This document shows positions 1 through 7,171 of a stretch of 58,755 nucleotides of DNA, one piece after another. The DNA is from Acetobacteraceae bacterium (GTDB taxonomy: Bacteria; Pseudomonadota; Alphaproteobacteria; Acetobacterales; Acetobacteraceae). The stretch is taken from assembly GCA_024280945.1 (NCBI GenBank), contig JAMXLO010000138.1, positions 1 to 58,755 on the forward strand, given 5' to 3'. A model generated the notes under the pieces. It was given only the letters and a program-made list of their open reading frames with translations, made no database searches and had not been told where the DNA came from. Numbering within the stretch: the stretch's first letter is position 1; the number at the start of each line of letters is the position of its first letter. The position numbers and the translations under genes were made by a program.

Positions 1-854
1 GCAGACTGGTCGAACATCTCGACATATGCGTCGAAATGTCCCCCCGGCAGAAGCACGAGCCGTTTCGGTTCCAGGGCACGCTCGTACGCCGCGATGGCAA
101 GGTCTGCCACCGTTAGATGATCCTTCACGGCGACGATCAGCATCAGCGGCGTAGGCGAAATCAGGCCAATATAGGCGCCAGGCTCGTAACCGAAGCCATA
201 CTCGACTGTGCGCAGGGTGACTTCGTTGCGCCACGCCGGCGCTCGCGCCGCCGCGGTCTCGGTGAAGAATGCATGCGAATCAGCCGTGGGCAGTGCGGAC
301 GGTGCCATCGGATCCGGCGCCACTACCGGGATCATCGCCGGCGCTTCTCCGGCTGCGCGCCTATCGCGATCGGCATGCAGCGCGGTCGTGAGCGGGGCGA
401 GGAAGTCGGCGCGCACCAGTCGCCGGAAATTCTGTGCGCCGCTGACCAAAGGTACCTGCGACACGACGCACTTCACGCGCCGATCGACCGCTGCCACCAC
501 GAGAACATGCGCGCCGCTGTAGCTCGATCCCCAGATGCCGATGCGCTCGCCGTCGGTGGCATCGAGGCTGCGCGCGAACGTAATCGCATCGGAGTAGTCC
601 CTGATCTGCAGCCAGGGATCGATTTCCTGTCGCGGCTCACCATCGCTCGCGCCGAAATTACGATTATCGTAGACGATGGAGGCAAAGCCCGCGGCAAGGA
701 ATGCCTCGGCGAATTTGTCGAGATACATCTCCTTTACTGCGGAAAAGCCGTGTGCCATGACGATGGTCGGATGCCTGCCCGAACCATCCGGTCGGTAGTG
801 CCAGCCACGCAATGTGGTGCCGTCCGTGGTCTTGAACGCGATATCAGTGCGCAT
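1..854 (-). CDS. Alpha/beta hydrolase, C-terminus cut by window edge
   Basis: Reading leftwards from ATG at 854 the frame stays open to base 1, giving 284 codons without a stop. The protein has an early HGF oxyanion-type segment (residues 35-37), a nucleophile elbow WGSSYSG at about 108-114 (Ser111 the likely nucleophile), an acid-strand region VAVKDHLT, and a late PGGHFDAY segment whose His fits the catalytic base. This is the architecture of the dienelactone-hydrolase/Xaa-Pro-peptidase-like serine hydrolases; the substrate cannot be told. A purine-rich GAAGGGGGG lies just upstream of the ATG. The MFS exporter gene ends 80 bp upstream on the same strand, so the two may be co-transcribed. Only the extreme C-terminus is missing. 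Confidence 0.88.
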   Translation of the reverse strand, partial: MRTDIAFKTTDGTTLRGWHYRPDGSGRHPTIVMAHGFSAVKEMYLDKFAEAFLAAGFASIVYDNRNFGASDGEPRQEIDPWLQIRDYSDAITFARSLDATDGERIGIWGSSYSGAHVLVVAAVDRRVKCVVSQVPLVSGAQNFRRLVRADFLAPLTTALHADRDRRAAGEAPAMIPVVAPDPMAPSALPTADSHAFFTETAAARAPAWRNEVTLRTVEYGFGYEPGAYIGLISPTPLMLIVAVKDHLTVADLAIAAYERALEPKRLVLLPGGHFDAYVEMFDQS

Positions 855-934
855 TGGGGCCCCCCTTCGTTCAGCAGTAGCCTCGTCCTTCGGACTTGCG
901 TTGTAGCAACTCTCGCGCTGCCAGGATGCGCTGG

Positions 935-2155
935 TCAAATCGCTCGCCAGAGAGGCCGCGTCAGCAACATCATCAGCAAACCGGTCAAGCCGGTTGCCGC
1001 CGTCGCCGCGGGTGCGCCGATTGCGTCCGCCAGCCAGCCAAGCCCGACGAAGCCCACTGGTCCAATGCCAATGCAGACCGATAGCACGCCAAGCATGCGG
1101 CTGCGCATTTCAGGTGGCGCGGCAAGATAAACCAGGGTCGCCTGCATGATGCTGAAGCCCGCTCCGCCGAGCCCGGTCAGCAGCAATGCTGTGCCAGCCA
1201 CCTCTGGTAAAGGCACCAGCGCGAAGACGATCAGCATAACCATGTACAGCGTCACCCCGCCGACATAAGCGGTGCGATAGAAGTTGGCGCGGCAGAACAT
1301 TGCCATCAGAACCGCGCCCGCGAACGCACCGATACCGTCCATGCTGGCGAGGATGCCGATGCCTTCCGCGCCGAGTTGCAGTTGGTCCTGGCCGATCACC
1401 GGCACCATGCTGGTGAACGGCCAGCCGAACACGTTGTAGATCACAGTGACCGTCAGCGTACCGATCAGCCGGCGGTCACTGCGCACCAGGTGCAGGCCTT
1501 CGGCAATTCGGGCCAGCACGGGTTCCGTCGTGGCCGGCGGGAACATGTTGCGATAGCGCACGCGGTATGCCGCGAACACCGCGACTGCATAGAGCACGAC
1601 GCTCAGCATGAACACGCCATGGATGCCGACGCTGGCGAGCAGCAGACCGCCGATGATCGGGCCGACCATGCGGCTCGCGTTGTTCGCGCCGACGTCGATC
1701 GACATGGCGGTGCCCATCTGTGTCGCACCGACCGCCTCGCCGATCATCACACGTCGCACCGGATTATCGGTGGCCCAGGCCACGCCGTTGATGAAGCTGG
1801 CAACGGCGAGATGCCAGACCTCAAGCAGGTGCAGATGTGCGAGGCTTGCAAGCGTCAGCGAGGTGAGCACCATGCTGATGGTAACAATGATCAGCGTCGT
1901 GCGCCGCTCCATGCGCTCGGCGATGGCGCCGAGAAACACGCCGAACAGGCCCATCGGCAGCAGGCGGAGCATCGTCATCATAGCAACGGTGAAGGCCGAG
2001 CCCGTCTGCTGGTAAACGAATACGCCAACCGCGACGGTTTCCACCCAGCGGACCGTAAACACGACGAGGCCGACGAACCACAGGCGCCAGAAATCCGCGC
2101 TGTCGATCAGCCAAGCCGGACGGCTGGCCGGTCGGGCTGTTGTGGTCTCGGGCAC
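935..2155 (-). CDS. MFS exporter (EntS/MFS_3-like)
   Basis: Predicted inner-membrane transporter of the major facilitator superfamily with about 12 hydrophobic segments. A basic loop ERMERRTT follows TM2, where MFS proteins carry motif A, and the overall pattern matches the enterobactin-exporter-like MFS_3 group, which are drug or siderophore efflux pumps. I chose the GTG at 2155 because GAGGAA lies 9 nt upstream, giving 406 aa. An ATG at 2239 would add 28 residues but would overlap the start region of the divergent sirtuin. It lies upstream of the alpha/beta hydrolase on the same strand. The substrate is unknown. Confidence 0.82.
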   Translation of the reverse strand: MPETTTARPASRPAWLIDSADFWRLWFVGLVVFTVRWVETVAVGVFVYQQTGSAFTVAMMTMLRLLPMGLFGVFLGAIAERMERRTTLIIVTISMVLTSLTLASLAHLHLLEVWHLAVASFINGVAWATDNPVRRVMIGEAVGATQMGTAMSIDVGANNASRMVGPIIGGLLLASVGIHGVFMLSVVLYAVAVFAAYRVRYRNMFPPATTEPVLARIAEGLHLVRSDRRLIGTLTVTVIYNVFGWPFTSMVPVIGQDQLQLGAEGIGILASMDGIGAFAGAVLMAMFCRANFYRTAYVGGVTLYMVMLIVFALVPLPEVAGTALLLTGLGGAGFSIMQATLVYLAAPPEMRSRMLGVLSVCIGIGPVGFVGLGWLADAIGAPAATAATGLTGLLMMLLTRPLWRAI

Positions 2156-2237
2156 GGATGGACGTTCCTCGGTGGCTTGTTGTCGATCTTGCCGCAGAAA
2201 GCCTGGTGGTGGACCATGCTGTTTCGGCAAAGGAGGC

Positions 2238-2996
2238 ATGATGGTCCAGGATCCGGAAATTACCGAACTGCGGCGGATGATCGAGGAAGCGCAGCGGATC
2301 GTGTTCTTCACCGGTGCGGGGATCAGCACGGAATCGGGCATCCCCGATTTCCGCAGCCCGGGAGGTATCTGGACGCGGATGCGGCCGATCGATTTTTCGG
2401 AGTTCCTCCGATCGGACGAGGCGCGGCGGGAGACCTGGCGCCGTCGCTTTGCGACCGACGAGACGATGCGCCGGGCGGAACCGAATCGCGGGCATCGCGC
2501 AGTGGCGACGCTGATCAATCGCGGCAAGGCCGCGGCGGTGATCACGCAGAATATCGACGGGCTGCATCAGGCGTCAGGTGTGCCGGCGAACAAGGTGATC
2601 GAGTTGCACGGCAATACAACCTATGCGCACTGCCTCGACTGTGCGCAGCGCTACGAGCTGGCGGAGATCCGGGTGTCGTTCGAGCGCAGCGGCGAAGCGC
2701 CGAACTGCGACAAGTGCGGGGGCTACGTGAAGACGGCCACCATTTCATTCGGGCAGGCGATGCCGGCCGCAGCGATGATTCGTGCCGAGGAGGAGACACT
2801 CGCCGCCGATCTGTTCATATCGGTCGGTTCGTCGCTGGTGGTGTATCCGGCGGCGGGCTTCCCGGAAATGGCCGCACGCAACGATACCCGCCTGGTCATT
2901 CTGAACCGCGAGCCGACCGGGCTCGATCCTTACGCCGACCTCGTGCTGCATCGGGAGATCGGTGTGACACTGGGCGAGGCGGTGGGTAACAACTGA
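2238..2996 (+). CDS. NAD-dependent protein deacylase, Sir2 (CobB-like) family
   Basis: Cytoplasmic sirtuin that would remove acyl groups from protein lysines using NAD+. The 252-aa protein shows the Rossmann motif GAGISTESGIPDFR near residue 25, TQNIDGLH near 102, catalytic His124 in ELHGN, and a structural zinc site of two CxxC pairs (Cys132/135 and Cys157/160). GSS and ILN nucleotide contacts follow. AAAGGAGG at 2229-2236 serves either of two adjacent ATGs (2238 or 2241); the second has the better spacing. It is divergent from the MFS gene and convergent with the unknown gene at 3012. The family is certain, but whether it acts as deacetylase, desuccinylase or another deacylase cannot be settled here. 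Confidence 0.93.
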   Translation: MMVQDPEITELRRMIEEAQRIVFFTGAGISTESGIPDFRSPGGIWTRMRPIDFSEFLRSDEARRETWRRRFATDETMRRAEPNRGHRAVATLINRGKAAAVITQNIDGLHQASGVPANKVIELHGNTTYAHCLDCAQRYELAEIRVSFERSGEAPNCDKCGGYVKTATISFGQAMPAAAMIRAEEETLAADLFISVGSSLVVYPAAGFPEMAARNDTRLVILNREPTGLDPYADLVLHREIGVTLGEAVGNN

Positions 2997-2997
2997 A

Positions 2998-3024
2998 CAA
3001 GTCCGCACTCTCTACGCGGACTTG
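2998..3024. terminator. Hairpin between convergent genes
   Basis: A 9-bp perfect inverted repeat, CAAGTCCGC / GCGGACTTG, separated by 9 nt. It begins just after the sirtuin stop and overlaps the last codons and stop of the opposing gene. There is no strong T-tract, but its position between two convergent genes suits a bidirectional terminator. Confidence 0.6.
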
Positions 3025-3635
3025 ATCTTGATGATGCGGCAGACCTTGTAGGCGTTATTGGCCGCATGCACGCTGCTGAATATTTTGCCCCAGCTGTAAA
3101 TCCTGCCATTGAAGCGATACATCCAATGACAGAGACCGTCATACAGCGGCATGAGCCCTTTGCTCACGCCAATGATGCCATCGGCACCGCCCCCGTCACC
3201 GCCCGACACCACTTCGAGCGTAGACTCATAATCCCATATACGCCGCAGATAATCGACGACCGCATTCGGCGGCATGGCGATCGAGTAGTAGGGGTCGCCC
3301 TTGATGTCTGCTTCTTTCCGGGTCACGGCCTGATTGACCAGCGCGATGTATTTGTCGATGGTGAAGGTGCTGAAATCGGCCGCGCCCACCTTGCCGAAGG
3401 ACTTGGTGAAGGCCTCGATCTCGTTCAGCAGCGCGGTCTCGCCATCGGCCCTCAGCATCATCAGATAGGTCTTGATCTCGGCAAGTACTTTGGTCGCGAT
3501 CCCGGCGCCGATCAGCAGCCCGCGCTTGCCGCGATTCAGCTCGTACATGGAGTAGAATGTGCTGGTGAACCCGCAGACGCCCCAATTGTTGTTGGTCGAA
3601 CCCATCAGGTCCATTTCTTCCGCAGAGAAAGACAC
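3012..3635 (-). CDS. Unknown protein, possible papain-fold cysteine peptidase
   Basis: I do not recognise a named family. GTG at 3635 is chosen because GAAAAGGGG precedes it by 6 nt, giving 207 aa; the frame continues upstream with unlikely composition. An N-terminal segment NNNWGVCGFTSTFYSMYEL looks like the Cys-containing helix start of papain-like enzymes. A C-terminal segment GLCHWMYRFNGRIYSWGK places a His before a beta-hairpin-like stretch, as in the same fold. The middle is mostly helical and charged, followed by a Gly-rich loop SGGDGGGADG. No signal peptide is visible. The neighbours (sirtuin, ArsR operon) do not suggest a role. The peptidase idea is pattern-based inference only. Confidence 0.6.
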   Translation of the reverse strand: MSFSAEEMDLMGSTNNNWGVCGFTSTFYSMYELNRGKRGLLIGAGIATKVLAEIKTYLMMLRADGETALLNEIEAFTKSFGKVGAADFSTFTIDKYIALVNQAVTRKEADIKGDPYYSIAMPPNAVVDYLRRIWDYESTLEVVSGGDGGGADGIIGVSKGLMPLYDGLCHWMYRFNGRIYSWGKIFSSVHAANNAYKVCRIIKIKSA

Positions 3636-3831
3636 GACGTGCCCCTTTTCGTTGCAATCGGCTTTGCACGGTAATGGTATCGTGATGAGCGTGGCAAGCG
3701 AGTTGAGGCGGCGTCTACGACTCGTATTCTGCAGGGAGCTGTGGATGGCAGCAGTTTGCCGCACATCGCCATGACCCATTGTCGCCAGGTTATGCGCAGA
3801 GGCCGGTTTCGCGGCCATACAAACGCTTTAC

Positions 3832-3860
3832 TTGACTAACGCATAACCATAGGGTTATGG
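3832..3860 (+). promoter_or_regulatory. Promoter with palindromic ArsR-type operator
   Basis: TTGACT (3832-3837) lies 17 nt from TTATGG (3855-3860), and the ATG of the DUF1801 gene follows at 3886. A perfect 7-bp inverted repeat, CATAACC-ATAG-GGTTATG (3842-3859), fills the spacer and overlaps the -10 element, which is where a repressor would block RNA polymerase. An extra half site GGTTATG occurs at 3788-3794. The ArsR-type regulator encoded two genes downstream is the obvious candidate ligand-free repressor; this link is inference. Confidence 0.6.
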
Positions 3861-3885
3861 GAGCGAATTGCACCGAGAGACCGTC

Positions 3886-4284
3886 ATGAAGAAGCGCGCG
3901 GCGCAGAAGGAAAGATCTCCTGCCGAGCTGATCGACGCGAGGATCAAGGAACTTGGGGACTGGCGAGGCGACATGCTCAGCCGGTTGCGAGCCTTGGTCA
4001 AAGAGGCCGATCCCGACGTCGTCGAGGAGTGGAAGTGGCGAGGGGTTCCGGTGTGGTCACACGACGGATTGATTTGCACGGGCGAGACTTACAAGAACGT
4101 GGTGAAAATGACCTTCGCGAAAGGGGCAGCTCTTAAGGACTCTTCGCGTCTCTTCAATTCCAGTCTCGAGGGGAACACCAGGCGTGCCATCGACTTTCAC
4201 GAAGGTGAAGCGATTGACGGGGAGGCACTGAAAGCTCTCATTCGCGCCGCCGTGAGCCTGAACAGGTTCAAGGGACGCAGCTGA
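3886..4284 (+). CDS. DUF1801 (YdhG-like) protein
   Basis: Small soluble protein of 132 aa. It carries the DUF1801 pattern: VVEEWKWRGVPVW near residue 50, GLICTGETYKNVVKMTF, and a C-terminal LKALIRAAVSLN helix. The biochemical function of this family is not established. It is the first gene of a tight three-gene operon (2 nt to ArsR, 4-nt overlap to SRPBCC), a grouping often seen for DUF1801 and SRPBCC proteins. ATG 3886 fits the proposed promoter with a leader of about 20 nt; an in-frame TTG at 3868 lies too close to the -10. Expression is probably autoregulated through the palindrome upstream. Confidence 0.82.
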   Translation: MKKRAAQKERSPAELIDARIKELGDWRGDMLSRLRALVKEADPDVVEEWKWRGVPVWSHDGLICTGETYKNVVKMTFAKGAALKDSSRLFNSSLEGNTRRAIDFHEGEAIDGEALKALIRAAVSLNRFKGRS

Positions 4285-4286
4285 TC

Positions 4287-4610
4287 GTGCCAGAACCTCA
4301 GGACGTTGTCTTCAGGGCGCTGGCCGATCCGACCCGGCGCGCCCTTTTCGAACAACTGTGCCGCAAAGGAGAGCTGACGGTCGGAGCTCTCACGGCGCGC
4401 GCCGGCGTTTCGCAACCTGCTGTGTCGAAGCATCTTGGCGTACTGAAGCAGGCCGGGTTGGTGCGCGACCGCCACGAAGGCCGCCAGGCGCACTATAGCG
4501 CACAACTCGGTGCTCTTGCTCCGCTCATCGATTGGGCGAGCCAGATGGCTGGGTTCTGGCAAAGCCGGTTCGATCAGCTGGAAGATTTGCTGAAAAGGAT
4601 GGACCGATGA
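4287..4610 (+). CDS. ArsR-family transcriptional regulator
   Basis: A 107-aa winged-helix repressor. The N-terminal VFRALADPTRRALFEQL and the recognition-helix region VSQPAVSKHLGVLKQAGLV are diagnostic of the ArsR/SmtB fold, followed by a wing RHEGRQAHYS. No CxC metal-binding motif is present, so this is the metal-independent subgroup that usually partners SRPBCC proteins (SdpR/YdfF-like). GTG at 4287 starts 2 nt after the DUF1801 stop, and its end overlaps the next gene by ATGA. It probably controls its own operon through the inverted repeat at 3842-3859. Confidence 0.9.
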   Translation: MPEPQDVVFRALADPTRRALFEQLCRKGELTVGALTARAGVSQPAVSKHLGVLKQAGLVRDRHEGRQAHYSAQLGALAPLIDWASQMAGFWQSRFDQLEDLLKRMDR

Positions 4611-5017
4611 CCAACACTGCCGCCGAAATCCGTTCGGTCGTTGTCGAACGTGAGATCGCCTATCCGCCGGAAAAGATCTGGCGCGCGCTCACGCAGCCGC
4701 ACCTGATCGAGGAGTGGCTTATGAAGAGTGACTTCAAGCCCGTCGTCGGCCACCATTTCAATCTTCGCGGGGACTGGGGGACCGTCGATTGTCAGGTCCA
4801 GGCCGTCGAGCCGAACAAGACACTGTCTTACACGTGGGATGCCCTTGGTCTCAAAAGTGTCGTGACCTGGACCCTCACCCCAACCAGCACGGGAACCCAC
4901 CTACGCATGGAGCAGTCAGGCTTCCGCCAGGATCAACAACAGGCCTACCAGGGTGCTCAATATGGGTGGCAGCGCTTCTTTGCCACCCTGGAGCAGATCT
5001 TGGCACGGTTGGATTGA
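4607..5017 (+). CDS. SRPBCC / AHSA1-like domain protein
   Basis: A 136-aa single-domain START-like (helix-grip) protein of the activator-of-Hsp90-ATPase group. Evidence is VEREIAYPPEKIWRALTQP at residues 13-31, EEWLMKSDFKPVVGHHF, then WDALGLKSVVTWTL and the long C-terminal helix GWQRFFATLEQIL. Such proteins bind hydrophobic ligands in a deep pocket. ATG 4607 overlaps the ArsR stop (ATGA), implying translational coupling. Together with ArsR and DUF1801 it forms a small ligand-response cassette; the ligand is unknown. Confidence 0.88.
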   Translation: MTNTAAEIRSVVVEREIAYPPEKIWRALTQPHLIEEWLMKSDFKPVVGHHFNLRGDWGTVDCQVQAVEPNKTLSYTWDALGLKSVVTWTLTPTSTGTHLRMEQSGFRQDQQQAYQGAQYGWQRFFATLEQILARLD

Positions 5018-5070
5018 GGTCTTGCCGGCACGATCGGCTTCCTCCGCGACAGGTAAGCGACGCCTTGGCA

Positions 5071-5098
5071 TTGACAGGGTGTCGTGACAGCACACTAT
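5071..5098 (+). promoter_or_regulatory. Candidate sigma-70 promoter
   Basis: TTGACA at 5071-5076 is followed 16 nt later by CACTAT (5093-5098), about 50 bp before the GTG of the luciferase-like gene. The spacer contains a short palindrome, TGTC-GT-GACA (5080-5089), that could be an operator. Confidence 0.4.
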
Positions 5099-5149
5099 CC
5101 CTCCGGGTCCGGCCAATCCGGCCCGCCATAGCCATCGTGGGAGGTAGTC

Positions 5150-6100
5150 GTGGCACGCAACATCGCGGTTGGCACAGGGCTGATGGAATTTCCATTCTCC
5201 AGCACCGACGGGTTCTGGCGATGGGTCGATCTGTGCGAAGCAGGTGGCATCGACTCGATCTGGCAGACCGACCGCATTGTCAGCCGCCAGCCGATTCTTG
5301 AATGCATGACGGCACTCGCCGCGATCGCCGGCCGCACGCGGCGGATCAAGTTTGGTGTGAATGTCGTGTCGCTGGCGTTGCGCGATCCCGTCCTGCTGGC
5401 CAAGCAATGTGCCACGATCGATGTGCTGTCGGAGGGGAGATTGCTGCCGGGGTTCGGGATCGGCAGCCCGCAGGGACCCGAGTGGCAGACGCTGCATATC
5501 GATACGGCGACGCGCGGGCGGCGAACCGACGAGGCGCTGGAGATCATAGCGCGTCTGTGGTCGCAAGATACCGTCGACTTCGAGGGACGGCACAATCATC
5601 TAACTGGTGCGTCAATAGCGCCCAAGCCCGTGCAGCCTGATCTGCCGATGTGGATCGGCGGTTCGTCGGCTGCGGCGGTGCGACGTACGGCGCGGTATGG
5701 CACCGGCTGGCAGGCGGGCGCGGAGACGCCGGCCGATGTCGGTCGGGTGATCAGTGAAATCAAGACCGCGCTGGTGCAGACTGGTCGCAGTATCGATGAG
5801 GATCACTACGGTGCCGCATTCGCGTTTCACTTCGGGCGAGTCGACGATGCGGGCGTCGCGCAGGTGATGGAGGCGTATCGCAAGCGCACGGGTCGTGACC
5901 CGGAGCGACACTTCGCCATCGGCGATGCTGGGTTGATGCTGGATCGCATTGCTCAGTATGTGGAGGCAGGCGCGTCAAAGTTCATCCTGCGTCCGGCGGC
6001 GCGTGGCGATGCGGACATGCTGGACCAGACACGGAAGCTGATCGAACAGGTGCTGCCGATGGTGGCGGCGCGCTGGCCAAAGCAGAAGAAGGCAGCCTGA
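5150..6100 (+). CDS. LLM-class flavin-dependent oxidoreductase
   Basis: A 316-aa TIM-barrel monooxygenase of the bacterial luciferase superfamily, using FMNH2 or F420. Family signs are an N-terminal strand followed by WVDLCEAGGIDSIWQTDR, the GVNVVSLALRDPVLLAKQ segment, GRLLPGFGIGSPQ (phosphate-binding region), the LEIIARLW helix, and PMWIGGSSAAAVRRTARYGTGWQ. GTG at 5150 has GGGAGGT 6 nt upstream. It is convergent with the ABC transporter that follows (3 nt apart). The substrate is unknown; a second, distant paralogue lies at 53510. Confidence 0.88.
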   Translation: MARNIAVGTGLMEFPFSSTDGFWRWVDLCEAGGIDSIWQTDRIVSRQPILECMTALAAIAGRTRRIKFGVNVVSLALRDPVLLAKQCATIDVLSEGRLLPGFGIGSPQGPEWQTLHIDTATRGRRTDEALEIIARLWSQDTVDFEGRHNHLTGASIAPKPVQPDLPMWIGGSSAAAVRRTARYGTGWQAGAETPADVGRVISEIKTALVQTGRSIDEDHYGAAFAFHFGRVDDAGVAQVMEAYRKRTGRDPERHFAIGDAGLMLDRIAQYVEAGASKFILRPAARGDADMLDQTRKLIEQVLPMVAARWPKQKKAA

Positions 6101-6103
6101 CCG

Positions 6104-7171
6104 TCAGAGCAGCACGCAGTGCTCCGGAGCAAATGACACGGTGACGCTGCTGCCTTCCTCGAAGAGTTCGGTGGGTGGGCGACGCACGATCAGCTGTCCG
6201 GCCGGCCATTCCACGACATACTGAATGAAGTCGCCGTGGAACATGCGGCGGTGGATGGTGCCTCTCACGGTGTTGTGCGTCTCCAGCGGGTCGTCGAGGT
6301 GCACATAAGACGAGCGAAGCGCTGCCATTTCCTGCCCACCGCGTGATTCATCGGCAGCGACGACCTCCAGGCGCATGTCGCCTTCGGCATCGAAAATCAG
6401 CGTCTGGTTCTTGCCCGACGGTCCGCGCACTTTCCCTCTGATAAGATTCGCCGACCCGACGAAATCGGCAACGAAACGGCTAAGCGGGCGATTGTATATA
6501 TCCTCGGGCGAGCCGATCTGCTCGATCTGGCCATCGTTCATGACGATAACGCGGTCGGAGATGGCCAAGGCCTCCTCCTGGTCGTGCGTGACGTAGAGCG
6601 AGGTGATGTCCAGACGGCGCTGCAGCTCGCGCAATTCCACCCGCATCTCGGCGCGCAGCTTGGCGTCGAGATTTGACAGTGGCTCATCAAAAAGCAGCAC
6701 GCTCGGTGAGAAGGCGATGGCGCGTGCCACCGCCACACGCTGCTGCTGTCCGCCCGACAGCTTCGACGCAGGTCGGCCGGCAAAGTCCTGCATCTGCACC
6801 AAGTCCAGGACGCGCTCGACGTTTTGGCGTACTTCAATCTGCGGTAATTTGCGAACACGCAGACCGTAGGCGACGTTGTCGAACACCGTCATGTGCGGCC
6901 AGATGGCGTAGGACTGGAACACCATCGATACGCCTCGCTTTTCCGCGGGCACGTTCCGGCGCTGGGAATAAACTGTCTCACCGTTCAGGCGGATCGAGCC
7001 GCCAGTCGGCGTCTCCAGGCCAGCGACCGAGCGCAAGGTTGTAGTCTTGCCGCAACCGGAGGGGCCGAGCAGCGTGACCAGTTCACCGGGCGCAATGGCG
7101 AAGCTGATGTTGTCGACGGCGGTTACGTCACCGTAGCGCACGACCAGATCGGTGACCTCGATGCGGTTCAT
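6104..7171 (-). CDS. ABC transporter ATPase, Fe3+/polyamine type
   Basis: A 355-aa ATPase that powers the importer encoded with it. Walker A GPSGCGKTT lies near residue 38, signature LSGGQQQR near 138, Walker B LLFDEPLSNLD near 160, and the switch His in THDQEEAL near 196. A C-terminal TOBE domain (about 285-355, ending in VSFAPEHCVLL) places it in the FbpC/PotA group. ATG 7171 overlaps the permease stop by 4 nt, so the genes are translationally coupled. The genes run binding protein, permease, ATPase. Confidence 0.93.
   Translation of the reverse strand: MNRIEVTDLVVRYGDVTAVDNISFAIAPGELVTLLGPSGCGKTTTLRSVAGLETPTGGSIRLNGETVYSQRRNVPAEKRGVSMVFQSYAIWPHMTVFDNVAYGLRVRKLPQIEVRQNVERVLDLVQMQDFAGRPASKLSGGQQQRVAVARAIAFSPSVLLFDEPLSNLDAKLRAEMRVELRELQRRLDITSLYVTHDQEEALAISDRVIVMNDGQIEQIGSPEDIYNRPLSRFVADFVGSANLIRGKVRGPSGKNQTLIFDAEGDMRLEVVAADESRGGQEMAALRSSYVHLDDPLETHNTVRGTIHRRMFHGDFIQYVVEWPAGQLIVRRPPTELFEEGSSVTVSFAPEHCVLL

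Noticed and set aside
1376-2989. Long + strand open frame across the MFS and sirtuin genes
   Set aside because: It is antisense to the MFS gene and out of frame with the sirtuin; sequence is Arg/His-rich with no domain. High GC leaves long shadow frames.
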